Source of the DNA: Planctomycetota bacterium
GTDB taxonomy: Bacteria; Planctomycetota; Planctomycetia; Pirellulales; Pirellulaceae
Length of the DNA stretch: 57,098 nt
Direction of reading: 5' to 3'
Assembly: GCA_029259935.1 (NCBI GenBank)
Contig: JAJDEH010000233.1
Span: 1 to 57,098, forward strand
Under the pieces are notes generated by a model. It worked only from the letters and a program-made list of their open reading frames with translations. It was not told the origin of the DNA and did no database searches. This document shows positions 26,861-36,478 of this stretch, in pieces. Both the position numbers and the translations under genes were made by a program. Numbering within the stretch: position 1 is the stretch's first letter; each line of letters starts with the position of its first letter.

Positions 26861-27901
26861 TTAGCTTGCTGCCTTGGTGGCTTCGGGTTTCTGATACTCG
26901 GCGTCGGCCGGGACGGCTTCCATCAGCATATCGATCAGCTCTTCGCCGCCGATGTTGTTCGCTTGGGCCGTGTAGTTGCCGGCCAGACGGTGCCGTAGCG
27001 CGGGCTTGGCGACCGCCTGGACATCGGCGACGGTAGCGTGATAGCGGCCGTGCAAGATGGCCCGCGCCTTGGCGCAACTGACCAGCGTCAGCACGCCGCG
27101 CGGCCCCGCTCCCCAGTTCACCCATTGGTCGACGAAGTCGGGGGCTTCGGGCGTTCCGGGCCGCGACGCACGGACAAGGGCCCAGGCGTAACCCAAAACT
27201 TGATCGCTAACCGGCACACGAGTCACCAGATCTTGCATCTGGATGATTTCCTCGCTGGTCATGCAAGGCGCGATTTTGCCCATTTGTCCGGTGGTGACCC
27301 GCCGAGCGATTTCCCACTCCTCGGGACCCGTTGGATAATCCACGCGGATGTAGAGCAAGAAGCGGTCGAGCTGCGCTTCGGGCAGCGGATACGTTCCTTC
27401 TTGCTCCAATGGGTTCTGCGTCGCCAGCACAAAAAACGGCGACGGCAACGGGTGCATCACGCCGCCCGCGCTGACTTGCCGTTCTTGCATGGCCTCCAGC
27501 ATGGCGGCTTGCGTCTTGGGAGGCGTGCGGTTGATTTCATCGGCCAGCAACATGTTGGCGAATAACGGGCCGGCAATGAACTTGTAACCCCGTTGGCGAG
27601 TTTCAGGATCTTCTTGAATGACTTCGGTTCCCGTCACGTCGCTGGGCATCAGGTCGGGCGTGAACTGAATCCGTTTGAAACTCAGGTGCAGCGACTGCGC
27701 CAACGAACTGACCAGCAACGTCTTTGCCAAGCCGGGCACGCCTTCCAGCAGCGCGTGTCCACGTGCCAACATGGCGATCAAAACTTGTTCGACGACTTCA
27801 TCTTGGCCGACGATGACCTTACTGAGTTCGGCGCGAATCTGATGATAGGCCTTTTCGCAAAGTTGTACGGCGGCAACATCATCGGGGTTGGTTTCGTTCA
27901 T
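26861..27901 (-). CDS. MoxR family AAA+ ATPase
   Basis: A 346-residue AAA+ chaperone-like ATPase. Walker A is LLEGVPGLAKTLLVSSLAQ (residues about 53-71) and Walker B is MLLADEINRTPPKTQAAMLEAMQ. Sensor/loop segments include PFFVLATQNPLEQEGTYPLPEAQLDRFL. The C-terminal lid has SCAKARAILHGRYHATVADVQAVAKPALRHRL. MoxR proteins activate or assemble metalloenzymes or surface complexes and are typically co-encoded with DUF58 and VWA proteins, as here. The order is unusual because it comes late in transcription. Spacing to the upstream coiled-coil gene is 85 bases. Confidence 0.95.
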   Translation of the reverse strand: MNETNPDDVAAVQLCEKAYHQIRAELSKVIVGQDEVVEQVLIAMLARGHALLEGVPGLAKTLLVSSLAQSLHLSFKRIQFTPDLMPSDVTGTEVIQEDPETRQRGYKFIAGPLFANMLLADEINRTPPKTQAAMLEAMQERQVSAGGVMHPLPSPFFVLATQNPLEQEGTYPLPEAQLDRFLLYIRVDYPTGPEEWEIARRVTTGQMGKIAPCMTSEEIIQMQDLVTRVPVSDQVLGYAWALVRASRPGTPEAPDFVDQWVNWGAGPRGVLTLVSCAKARAILHGRYHATVADVQAVAKPALRHRLAGNYTAQANNIGGEELIDMLMEAVPADAEYQKPEATKAAS

Positions 27902-27986
27902 TTATCGTCCTCCGGTTGTTTGTATTGGATCCGAAGACTGGCGAACCGGACGAGTCGACCTCCGATCACCAGCCGTGAATATTGCA

Positions 27987-30900
27987 CTAGTCGAGACTTT
28001 CAAAGTATCGTCGCAATCGTTCTTCATAACCGCGCGGAGCATTACGGCGGGCCTTGGCCTTGATGGCGTTTCGCAACGACGGCGGCAGTTTGCTGAACCA
28101 AGGCTGCTCGTCGAATTTCGCTTCGGCAATTTTGGAGTCGCTGGTTCCATCATCCGACCGGCTATCCGCTTGCGATGATTGCGTCAGTTCGGGCGGAGCA
28201 TCGGCGGGGATATCGCTGTCGGATTCCGAGTCCTGTTGGACGGCGCTCCCCTTGTTTGCTTTCGCGAGCTTACTGGGCTGCGCCTCGGCATCAGGCGAGC
28301 CGGGTTCTGTTTGCGCCACCGCATCGTCCAAGGCCTCTTCGGCTTGGGCCAACGCTTCGGGACCGGCAATGCTTTCGGCGGTAACTTCCGGGCTGTTTGG
28401 CACCAATCCCTTGCCGAGCGCCGCCTCCTGTTCGGATGCGGGAGTCTCGTTTCCGGCGAGTTCCGCTTCCGATCCGGCTTCCGGTGCCGGGGCGTCCGCC
28501 GGCGGCTGGCCGGTTGGCAACTCGGAAGCCTCTTCCAACGCGTCGCGGATTTGCGGCTGAGCAATTTCCTGTTGTTGCGAGATTTCCGCCGCGCCTTCAC
28601 CGGTTGCCCGCTGGGCTTCGGCGAACTGCTCGGTTGCGTCACGCAGTGCTTCCGCGGCGGCCTGTCGCTCGCCGGGTTCCGCGCCGGAATTTTCTTCCAG
28701 TGCCGCGGCTTGCTGTTCAATTTGGTCGCGGGCATCCTGTTGCTGTTTTGCCAGTTCGGCAATGGCTTCGGCAACATCCCGGTCCTGTTGGATCTCTTGT
28801 TCACGTTCCGCCAGGCTTGCGGCTGCTCGCTCCAGTCCTTCTTCGACGGCTTCTTGAGCGACAGGCACTTCAGCCGGTTCCGTGGCCGCTTCCGCCGCAC
28901 CTTGTTCGGCGGCTTCTTCGACTTGATTCAAGGCAGCCGTCGCGGCAGGATCGACCGGCGCGGTTTGATCGGCCAATTGGGCCGCGTCGTCGGCTTGCTG
29001 GGCGAGTTGCTTACCTTGTTCGGCGATTTCCTCGGCGATCGCTTCCGCCAAATCGCGAGCAGCTTCGTCGAGCGCTTCGGAAGCAGCTTCCTGATTCTTG
29101 GCGGTTTCGCCAGCGTCGTCGTTATTGATCGCCTCGACAGCCGCTTCCGCGGCATTTTCGGCCTTGGCCAAAGCTTCGCCGCTCTCCTTGGACAGGTCCG
29201 AGGCGATGTCCTTGGCTTCCGCCACCATTTCGGCGACTTGTTGTTGCGCGTCGGCATCTGGTTTCGCCGGCTCGGCCGTTGCCGCTTGACGAGCAGCCTC
29301 GCGAGCCGCCTCAAGCGCTTCGGCCAATGCCTGGTCCGCCTCGTCCTGCGCGGCGTCGGCGTCGGAAGAATCTCCTTCCAACATTTCCTTGGCCGCTTCA
29401 GCCGCCGCATCGGCAACCTGTTCCAGAGCATCCGCGATGGGGCCTGGCGCTTCCTTGGCCAGTGCCTCGGCTTGCTCGGCGACTTTTTGTTGTTCGTTGA
29501 CGGCGTCGACGGGAGTATTCGTTTGGCCCCGTTCAAACCTGGCGGCTTCGGATTCCGCCCGGTCTTGTTGCTTTGCCAGTTTGGCGACTTCATTCGCCAG
29601 GTCTTTTGCCTTGGCGGCCTCCTCGCGTCCTTCCGCCTTCTGTTGTTGCGCTTGGGCCTCGTTGACCGTATCCAAGGCTTCTTGCAAACGTTCAAGAGGA
29701 ACGCCGGCATCGCTGGCTTCCGCCAATGCATCTTCTACTGCCTCACGCGCCTCGGTGACCGGTTTTAACTGTTCGCCAGCCAGATCCGCCAGTTGCTCGG
29801 CCAATTCGCCGGCCTTGGCACGCAGATCGGCGGCGGCCTGTTCAAGCTGTTCGGCAGAACCTTTCGCGGCCTCGGCGGCTTTCTCGGCGGGTTCCTTGGA
29901 TGGTTCACCCGGTTGCTGTTTGGCCGCTTCCAAATTTTTGGCGGCAGCTTCCATGGCGGGTTTCGCCTTGGCCAATTGATCGGCAACCTCGGGGGCGGCC
30001 CGTTTGACTCCCTCGGCGATGTTCTCTGCAATGTTCTCGATCGATTGCTGATCGTTCAATAGCTCTTCCGCGGTCTCGGCATCCAGCCCTTCTCCCTCGG
30101 CGGCGTCGGCAGCTTGATCGGCAATTTGTTCTTCGGCGGCGGCGGCTCGTTCTAGCGCCTCGGCGGCACGGGCCAGTTCGCCAACCTCGACGGCCATCTG
30201 ACGGCGCTGCGCGTCCGCCAGTTGGGCTTCGGTCTCGGACAACGCCTGGTCAATCGCCTCCTGAGCCTCTTCGGCGGCCTCTTCGCGCGCCTCCGCGGAT
30301 TTCGGCGCTTGATCGCCCAAGGCTTCTAGCGCCTCGTCAACGGCGTCCTTGGCGCTGGCCAATTTGGACTCGACGGCGGCGGGCAATTCGGGATCGTCTT
30401 TCACGATTTCATCGATGCCCTTCGCCACTTCTTGTTCGGCGGCTTGAGCTTCGGCGGGCTTTTCCTCGGCGATTTCGGTTACGTCTTCCTGCTTGTCAGA
30501 AAGCTGTTCGAGTTGTTCCTTGACCTTCTCCAATTGCTGAACGTCCTCGGCCAGTTGTTCGGCGCTCTTGTCGGACTGTTCGCTTTTGATAGCTTGCTCA
30601 AGCTGATCCTCGACCTGTTTCAGAGCGTCGATGACCTTCTCTTGTTCTTCGGCTGCCTTGTCTTGGTCCAGTTCGAACAACTCGGCGCGCGCTTTTTGCG
30701 AAGCGGCCTTGGCTTCTTCCAACGGCGTTTCGGCGGCCGTCACGGTGTTCTCCAAGCTTTCAGCAAGATCGCCAAGTTGGTCGTGGATCTCGGTCTGCTC
30801 GTCGACCAGCTCGTCGGCGGATTCCTCGGTCAGTTCTGTTTTTTCCGTCTTCTCTTGCAAGGCCTCCTGCTTTTCCATCATCTCACGGACTAGCTCGAGC

Positions 30901-31712
30901 GCCGCTTCACGGTCCGTTGTGACGATGCCGCGCGTTTGTTCGATGATTTCCAGCAGGGCGAACAATCCTTTGATGATCTTCTTTTGGTTTTCTTCCGCTT
31001 CGACGTACTGGCCGGTAGTAAGATTCTCGCCAACTTCGTCAAAGTGCCGGCCGACTTCGCCCGCCTTGAGGATCCGCAGTCCATCGGAGGCACCCGCGCC
31101 CACGTCGCCGCCCCAAGTGCTGACGTCTTTCAGCGTGTTTACCAGTTGGAAAAACAGCACGGTTAGATCGCGCTGATCCTGGATCGTGGTCAGAGTTTCT
31201 CGTTCACGCGGCCCTTCGGGCAGCGCGGGCAGGCCATGCGTGACCTTCTTCACGCCACTTTCGCGGTTAATCAGTTCGCGAACTTGTTCCGCGATATGGG
31301 CGATCTGCAGCCGCTTCAGCAGCTTCTGCCGTTCGGCGATCAACGTGCGGACGACGTCGCGGGTTCGGTCGCGAGCCTCATTGAAATGGGCCAGCTTTTG
31401 CTCTTTCTCTTTGATCAACTGGGCTTTGATCAGCAACTGAACGACGTCGCTCATTTCCTCCTCGACCAGCCGGTCGATCCGGCCGCGCATCTGGCGGATG
31501 TCGACATAGAGAGGGTGGTCGCTGAGCCCGTTCTCCTTGAGATAACGAAGCTGAATATCAAACACGGCGTTGACCAAATCGCGAGTCAACTCTTGGGCCG
31601 TTTCCTGCGCCTGCTGTCTCTTTTGCAGGTCGTCGGACTCCGCCGCCACCACCCGGGTGGACATGGCCGTCAGTACGCAAAATACAAAGACGCTCGTGGT
31701 GATCCGTCCCAT
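27987..31712 (-). CDS. Giant exported Ala/Glu/Gln-rich coiled-coil protein
   Basis: A 1241-residue protein. The ATG at 31712 was chosen because an AGGAGA ribosome site sits just upstream and a signal peptide follows (MGRITTSVFVFCVLTAMSTRVVAA). Residues about 25-330 are helical and less repetitive (LRYLKENGLSDHPLYVDIRQMR). From about 330 to 1180 the sequence is a long low-complexity run rich in Ala, Glu, Gln and Lys, with heptad-like patterns (ADLRAKAGELAEQLADLAGE), consistent with long coiled coils. The end is an ordered-looking cap, QPWFSKLPPSLRNAIKAKAR...PRGYEERLRRYFESLD. It lies in the MoxR/DUF58/BatA cluster and may be a structural rod in the envelope. Confidence 0.85.
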   Translation of the reverse strand: MGRITTSVFVFCVLTAMSTRVVAAESDDLQKRQQAQETAQELTRDLVNAVFDIQLRYLKENGLSDHPLYVDIRQMRGRIDRLVEEEMSDVVQLLIKAQLIKEKEQKLAHFNEARDRTRDVVRTLIAERQKLLKRLQIAHIAEQVRELINRESGVKKVTHGLPALPEGPRERETLTTIQDQRDLTVLFFQLVNTLKDVSTWGGDVGAGASDGLRILKAGEVGRHFDEVGENLTTGQYVEAEENQKKIIKGLFALLEIIEQTRGIVTTDREAALELVREMMEKQEALQEKTEKTELTEESADELVDEQTEIHDQLGDLAESLENTVTAAETPLEEAKAASQKARAELFELDQDKAAEEQEKVIDALKQVEDQLEQAIKSEQSDKSAEQLAEDVQQLEKVKEQLEQLSDKQEDVTEIAEEKPAEAQAAEQEVAKGIDEIVKDDPELPAAVESKLASAKDAVDEALEALGDQAPKSAEAREEAAEEAQEAIDQALSETEAQLADAQRRQMAVEVGELARAAEALERAAAAEEQIADQAADAAEGEGLDAETAEELLNDQQSIENIAENIAEGVKRAAPEVADQLAKAKPAMEAAAKNLEAAKQQPGEPSKEPAEKAAEAAKGSAEQLEQAAADLRAKAGELAEQLADLAGEQLKPVTEAREAVEDALAEASDAGVPLERLQEALDTVNEAQAQQQKAEGREEAAKAKDLANEVAKLAKQQDRAESEAARFERGQTNTPVDAVNEQQKVAEQAEALAKEAPGPIADALEQVADAAAEAAKEMLEGDSSDADAAQDEADQALAEALEAAREAARQAATAEPAKPDADAQQQVAEMVAEAKDIASDLSKESGEALAKAENAAEAAVEAINNDDAGETAKNQEAASEALDEAARDLAEAIAEEIAEQGKQLAQQADDAAQLADQTAPVDPAATAALNQVEEAAEQGAAEAATEPAEVPVAQEAVEEGLERAAASLAEREQEIQQDRDVAEAIAELAKQQQDARDQIEQQAAALEENSGAEPGERQAAAEALRDATEQFAEAQRATGEGAAEISQQQEIAQPQIRDALEEASELPTGQPPADAPAPEAGSEAELAGNETPASEQEAALGKGLVPNSPEVTAESIAGPEALAQAEEALDDAVAQTEPGSPDAEAQPSKLAKANKGSAVQQDSESDSDIPADAPPELTQSSQADSRSDDGTSDSKIAEAKFDEQPWFSKLPPSLRNAIKAKARRNAPRGYEERLRRYFESLD

Positions 31713-31722
31713 GGCTGGTCTC

Positions 31723-33726
31723 CTATTCAAATAGTTTGTTCTTGATTTCATCGAAGGTCTTCAGTGCTCGTTCGTCATCCTTGGTGTTGACCGCGAACAC
31801 ATCGCTAATGCTGGAAAGTTCCAAGTAAATCGGTTCGCTCAAATACGATTCGCCGGGCAGTTTTCCCCGATAGTCGACCACTTCGAGCGTTAGCTTCAGT
31901 GAGTCGCCTTGGCTCAGGTCGACCAACGCCTGCTTGTCCAAAGAAGACAGCGAAGACAGGGACAGCGAATAGCTTTTTTCAAATGGCAGTTGATTCCGCA
32001 GGATAGGCCGCTTGCCAATCAGTGAAATCGGCGGCAAGGATTGACTGCCGCCTTCGCCGCCCGACTCGATTTCGTCGCCGACAGGCGCGCGCCCCGGCTT
32101 GTCGATGGCGACGTGCAGCAGAATCTCAGCAATACCGTAGTCGTCGTTGACCGAAAAATCGATTGTGGGCACCGCTTCCGGAACGTACACATTCCGCACG
32201 ACGCTAGCCGTGCCGATCGGGCCTCGGTCGGATTTGATACGCAAGACCCCGCTAATCGGGGTCGCCGTTTGCAGGCCGTCGGTGTCGGTGGCTTGGATCT
32301 CGAATCGAAGTTGATCGCGAATCGCCGTCAGGGGCGTGTCGGCGATGGGCAGCGTCCAGGTGATCCCCTTTTCGTCGGCTTTCCGTAGATTGAGCGTTTC
32401 GGATTTTTCGTCGGCGTGCAGCGTGATCCAGGCTTCCGAAAGCGACTTGCCGTTGGTGCATTCAATGGCCACGTCGACGCGTGAGCCTTCCAATACTGAC
32501 AGTTGCCGAGAGTTGGGATCAGCCGGCGGTTGCCAGCCGGACTTCGCATAGGCTGGCGGCGTGACCTTCAATCGCATTTCGACGACGGGAAGCGAAATCA
32601 TCGAGATCCGCGCGGCGTCGGTCCAAGCATCGCCCAGTTGAACCGTGTACTGTACCGGATCAATCATGCGGTCGAGTTGGCCGATCAAGATCGAACTGGC
32701 CTCCGTCCGTTGGGGCAGTTCTTCAATCGCTTGGTCTAGATGCGTGGCGACGGTTGGCAGCTTGCTTGGGTCTTGCTTGGCTTGGGCCAACTGGGCCGCC
32801 ACTTCCGGGGCGTCGAATCGAACTAGTGAATCGACGCGATTGGCCCAAGGCAAATCCATGTGGAATAGCTCGTCGTCCAACGCTTCTTGGATAATGTTTC
32901 GAGCGTCGCGCAGGCGCGAGAGGCGGGCGGCGTCGGAAAGCCCGGCTAGATTGAGTTGAATACTCCGGCGCGGCCCCCGTAATGACGTCAAGCCGATCGA
33001 GTGGCGGCCGCCTACCCTGCCGCGGCATTGGACCGTAAAGGAAACGGGCTCGCCCTGAGCGGTGTTTGCGTCAAGCGGCCTTGTTTGATGGTCGGTCCCG
33101 TCAAAGACAGCGTTATGATTGATCACGATTTGATCGATCGTGGTGTTGGTGGGATAGTGCCGCGACCCCAACAACAACCGATTGAAAAACACGCCCGCGT
33201 AACTGGAAAACGCCAACGCTACCATCAGCAGTATCGCAACCGTAATTCCAAGAGTCGCCGCTCGGCGGATCATCTGGCGTTTTGAAAAACCCTCAAACAC
33301 ATTGAGCCCGGTGCCAAGTTGGGATACGGAATCGATCACCGAGTCTTCCAGTTGGCGCGAGCCCCAGCGGGCGGCGTCGGGCGATTCGAATTGCAAGGCA
33401 GCCACCAGATCGCTGTCGATTCCTTGAGCCCGTTCGACCATCAACGCCATCTTAGTTTCGGATTCGCGCTGCCCAAGCAGCGGCCATGTCAGCCGGTAAA
33501 AAGCGATTCCGCAGACGCCGGCCGCGATCGCGATCAGGATCACTCGCTGGAATACGTCAAGCGACGTTAGCAGCGCCTTGAAAAAGAACACGTCGATGAC
33601 AAACAGCGTCGCAAGTGACCACAGGGCAACACTTGCCAGCGACGAGTAAGCCGTGCCCCAGCGGACCAACTGGCGTTGGTGCCGTAATGAGGAGAGCTGT
33701 CGGCGAAGCGTGCGGAGTTTACTCAT
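31723..33726 (-). CDS. DUF4175-like membrane protein
   Basis: A 667-residue protein with two transmembrane segments near the N-terminus (residues about 25-55 and 62-80, then a third near 155-175). A large extracytoplasmic domain follows. Starting residues MSKLRTLRRQLSSLRHQRQLVRWG and the LVAALQFESPDAARWGSRQLEDSVIDSV block resemble DUF4175-type proteins. Beta-rich Ig-like segments follow (LKVTPPAYAKSGWQPPADPNSRQLSVLEGSRVDVAIECT, abridged). It sits 10 bases upstream of the coiled-coil gene start. It probably forms part of the membrane complex of this cluster. Confidence 0.75.
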   Translation of the reverse strand: MSKLRTLRRQLSSLRHQRQLVRWGTAYSSLASVALWSLATLFVIDVFFFKALLTSLDVFQRVILIAIAAGVCGIAFYRLTWPLLGQRESETKMALMVERAQGIDSDLVAALQFESPDAARWGSRQLEDSVIDSVSQLGTGLNVFEGFSKRQMIRRAATLGITVAILLMVALAFSSYAGVFFNRLLLGSRHYPTNTTIDQIVINHNAVFDGTDHQTRPLDANTAQGEPVSFTVQCRGRVGGRHSIGLTSLRGPRRSIQLNLAGLSDAARLSRLRDARNIIQEALDDELFHMDLPWANRVDSLVRFDAPEVAAQLAQAKQDPSKLPTVATHLDQAIEELPQRTEASSILIGQLDRMIDPVQYTVQLGDAWTDAARISMISLPVVEMRLKVTPPAYAKSGWQPPADPNSRQLSVLEGSRVDVAIECTNGKSLSEAWITLHADEKSETLNLRKADEKGITWTLPIADTPLTAIRDQLRFEIQATDTDGLQTATPISGVLRIKSDRGPIGTASVVRNVYVPEAVPTIDFSVNDDYGIAEILLHVAIDKPGRAPVGDEIESGGEGGSQSLPPISLIGKRPILRNQLPFEKSYSLSLSSLSSLDKQALVDLSQGDSLKLTLEVVDYRGKLPGESYLSEPIYLELSSISDVFAVNTKDDERALKTFDEIKNKLFE

Positions 33727-33769
33727 GAATCTAGACTACGTATTTTCAATGCCGATGCGTCGGCCGGTT

Positions 33770-36244
33770 TCATCTGAGGTTAATTAGTTTTCGTCCCAGC
33801 CATTCACCCAACATCAAGGTCACAATCGCCGCGAACCAAAACCAAGTGGACCACAAAGGAAAGTTGCGCGGCTCGGTCTCGACGACCGGATCGAACTGGA
33901 TGTCATCGGGAAGGTTGGCAACCGTGGTCAGGTCGTAGCTTTTACCACTGGTCTCGGCTGCCAAGTCTTCTTGCAGGCGGATATTTCTGACCCCGCTTAG
34001 CCGTTCCGCCGGCGCGCTGGTGACCTCGAATCGTCGTTCGGTAAAGTGGCCGCTGACCGGATCTTGGACGCGCACGCGGTATTCACCTTCGGCATAGACC
34101 GGAAAGCGAGTTTCGAACACTCCCTGACGCAGCGCGGGAATGTTGATTTTGCGGCGGTTGTCGGTACCGCCGGCTCGTTCGGGCAGGAAAAGTTCGGCGG
34201 AGATCGTGCCGCCCGGCAAGGAGTCCTCGCCGAGCGGTTGAAAGTTCTCGTCATAGGCATCAATGGTCAGGACAACCTTTTCTTCGATCCGGTATTCCTG
34301 CCGCGCGGTGCGGACCACGAACCGCTTTTCGCTGCCGAGGGCGTTGCTCATGGCCAGATCGTAGATCATCTGCGACCAAAACTGCCGATAGTACCGTTCC
34401 CCGTGCCGCCTTCGTAAACGCCACATTTCGTTGAAGCCCAAGTAGACCACTTTGCCCTTGCCGTATTGGCGGACGGCGATCAGCGGCTGGCGGGTTTTTC
34501 CGTCCTGGCATGTGTCGCGCGGATGCTCGGCCAAGACCACCGCCAGATCATGCTTGTTCGCCACCGGCTGATACCATTGCATGCGGCCCAGGTTATTCCA
34601 GGCTTGGGCGTTTTCCGCTTCGTTATCGCCGAGGCTCATGTAGGGATAGTTCGTCGAGTCGCTGGCCATGCCGGCCAGCCGCAGTTGAAACGGACGGTCG
34701 TCCCGCATTTGGGCATCGGGGTCGATGATCACCGGCAGCATGTCGGCCAACGGCGTCCCGGCCATTTGCTGGGGACCAAATCGAGGTCCGGCAATGACGA
34801 CCAAACCCCCGCCGAACTTGCCGACGAACTCTTTGGCCATATCACAAAATCGCGGGCTCAGCCCTTCCTGAGGCATGTCGCCCAGAAAGATGACGTCGTT
34901 TTTGAAAAAATCGCTGCGCTTGGGTGTCAGCGTTGGCAGAAAGAGAATATTGGATTCGCGAACGCGCGGATCCGATGACGCCAGATAGGTGCGAAAGCCT
35001 TCCATGCCGACCAATTTGTCGCGATGAAAAACTTCCTTGACGAAACGCCATTCCCACGTCGGCTCGTGGGCCACGTACATCAGCCGCAGATAGTCGTCGA
35101 TCACGTTGATGTTCTTGGTCGCCCGGTTGTTCGCGTCGTCAATCTCGCCGACCAATTCGTCGACCTGCGCCACCAATTCAAATCGGCCCGCGTCCTCGGG
35201 AATGAACGGGAAGCTGGCGAATTCAATCGGACTGGCCAGGGTGACGGTTTGCCGGCCCACGACGAATTCGTCCGCGCCCGAATCGCCCGACAGGCCTTGT
35301 AACCGCCGAGCCCGCACGGTGACGGTGGCCGATTCGTCTTGCAATCCGCTCTGCACCAGCTTGACGTTGATCGTGCTGCGTTCCGCACGCTTGACCCGCA
35401 AGTCGGTTTGCAACTCGATCCCCAAATCTCGAGCTTGCGTGGCTCCGACACCGACGGTGTAAATGGGAACGCCCAGTTTGCTGGCGGGCGACTGGTCGCG
35501 ACCACGGCGTTTTCCCAGCGGAGCGGAGCCCGAATTGTTGGCAAAGTCGCTGACCAGCACGATTCCCGCCAGGTTGCTGGTGCCGTGTTGGCGGCTGACG
35601 TCGTCCAGCACCGTGCCAATCGCCGTCACTTGGCCGGCTGTCGTAAGCTGCTGGGCCAGGTGCTTTCCACTCAGGTCGACCGCATCGTCGTTGTTGGGAT
35701 TCAGTTCCAGCCGTCGCACATGGCTGGTCGTGTTGCCGTCGAAGATAAACGCCGCCACGCGGCAGCGATCCTCGTCGGCGAACTTCCGCAGCACGCCGTC
35801 TTCATCGTCTTCCAGCAAGGCTTTCACATAAGAAACTCGGGCAATTGGCCCCGGTGCTTCCAGGCCGACGGCGGATTGAAGTTTGGCCCGCTCGTCGTCT
35901 CCAATTTGGTCTTCGATCGCCATGCTGTCGGTGCCGTCAAAAACAAAATACAGAAACGGCTTCTTTTCGCTGTCGACCGTGGCGTGCATCACCGGCTTGG
36001 CCAGCGTGAGCAGCAACATCGTCAACAGCAGGCCGCGGCTGGCTCCTAGTGCAATCCGCCATCCCAAACCGCCCCGACTTTGCAGCAGCGTGTAAAACAG
36101 AATCGCCCCCACGATAAAAACACTGGCCAACAAGAATAGCCAAAAGCCCGCGCCTTGCGCCCACGCGGCGCTCAGCGACAGTTCGACGTTGCCGACCGCC
36201 GTCGCGTCTTCCAATCCTAATAGCCAGGCTACGATTCTTTGCAT
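33770..36244 (-). CDS. VWA/glutamine-amidotransferase-like membrane protein
   Basis: An 824-residue protein. Two hydrophobic helices near residues 35-80 precede a VWA-like domain with a MIDAS-like FDGTDSMA near residues 103-110. An amidotransferase-like fold follows, with GGGLVVIAGPRFGP and PLIAVRQYGKGKVVYLGFNEMWRLRR. The last residues form a membrane anchor (WSTWFWFAAIVTLMLGEWLG). The ATG at 36244 is preferred to 36277, because the latter begins in the 113-bp repeat. Related proteins in PVC bacteria accompany BatA and MoxR genes. The Ser/Cys nucleophile of true amidotransferases is not evident, so activity is doubtful. Confidence 0.75.
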   Translation of the reverse strand: MQRIVAWLLGLEDATAVGNVELSLSAAWAQGAGFWLFLLASVFIVGAILFYTLLQSRGGLGWRIALGASRGLLLTMLLLTLAKPVMHATVDSEKKPFLYFVFDGTDSMAIEDQIGDDERAKLQSAVGLEAPGPIARVSYVKALLEDDEDGVLRKFADEDRCRVAAFIFDGNTTSHVRRLELNPNNDDAVDLSGKHLAQQLTTAGQVTAIGTVLDDVSRQHGTSNLAGIVLVSDFANNSGSAPLGKRRGRDQSPASKLGVPIYTVGVGATQARDLGIELQTDLRVKRAERSTINVKLVQSGLQDESATVTVRARRLQGLSGDSGADEFVVGRQTVTLASPIEFASFPFIPEDAGRFELVAQVDELVGEIDDANNRATKNINVIDDYLRLMYVAHEPTWEWRFVKEVFHRDKLVGMEGFRTYLASSDPRVRESNILFLPTLTPKRSDFFKNDVIFLGDMPQEGLSPRFCDMAKEFVGKFGGGLVVIAGPRFGPQQMAGTPLADMLPVIIDPDAQMRDDRPFQLRLAGMASDSTNYPYMSLGDNEAENAQAWNNLGRMQWYQPVANKHDLAVVLAEHPRDTCQDGKTRQPLIAVRQYGKGKVVYLGFNEMWRLRRRHGERYYRQFWSQMIYDLAMSNALGSEKRFVVRTARQEYRIEEKVVLTIDAYDENFQPLGEDSLPGGTISAELFLPERAGGTDNRRKINIPALRQGVFETRFPVYAEGEYRVRVQDPVSGHFTERRFEVTSAPAERLSGVRNIRLQEDLAAETSGKSYDLTTVANLPDDIQFDPVVETEPRNFPLWSTWFWFAAIVTLMLGEWLGRKLINLR

Positions 36245-36252
36245 TTCTAAAT

Positions 36253-36478
36253 CTAACGAGGCAGGGCCTCGAACCATTTACGAGCTAACGCTTGGGTGTG
36301 ATAACCGCTGCCGTTGGTCGCTAAAACTTGACTCAAGATTACCAATCTTTTCACCTATAAGTCGGCTAACGAGGCAGGGCCTCGAACCAATTACGAGCTA
36401 CCGCTCGGATGTAATAACCCGCTCCCGTTGGTCGCTAAAACTCGACTCAAGATTACCAACTTTTCACCTAGGAGTAGA
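36253..36478. repeat. 113-bp tandem duplication
   Basis: Two adjacent copies of exactly 113 bases (36253-36365 and 36366-36478) lie between the BatA/VWA gene and the next gene in the cluster. The copies start with CTAACGAGGCAGGGCCTCGA and differ at roughly a dozen positions. A 24-bp core motif, CCGTTGGTCGCTAAAACTTG..., recurs at 2587-2610. The stop of the upstream gene (36479-36481) coincides with a further CTAAC. Confidence 0.88.

Noticed and set aside
28179..29768. 529-residue open frame on the plus strand
   Set aside because: It is antisense to the Ala/Glu-rich coiled-coil gene. Long antisense frames are expected opposite GC-rich low-complexity coding sequence. It is composed of Arg, Gly and Phe without domains.
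36253..36478. CRISPR array
   Set aside because: Only two adjacent, long, diverged copies without unique spacers and without cas genes nearby. It is a tandem duplication.
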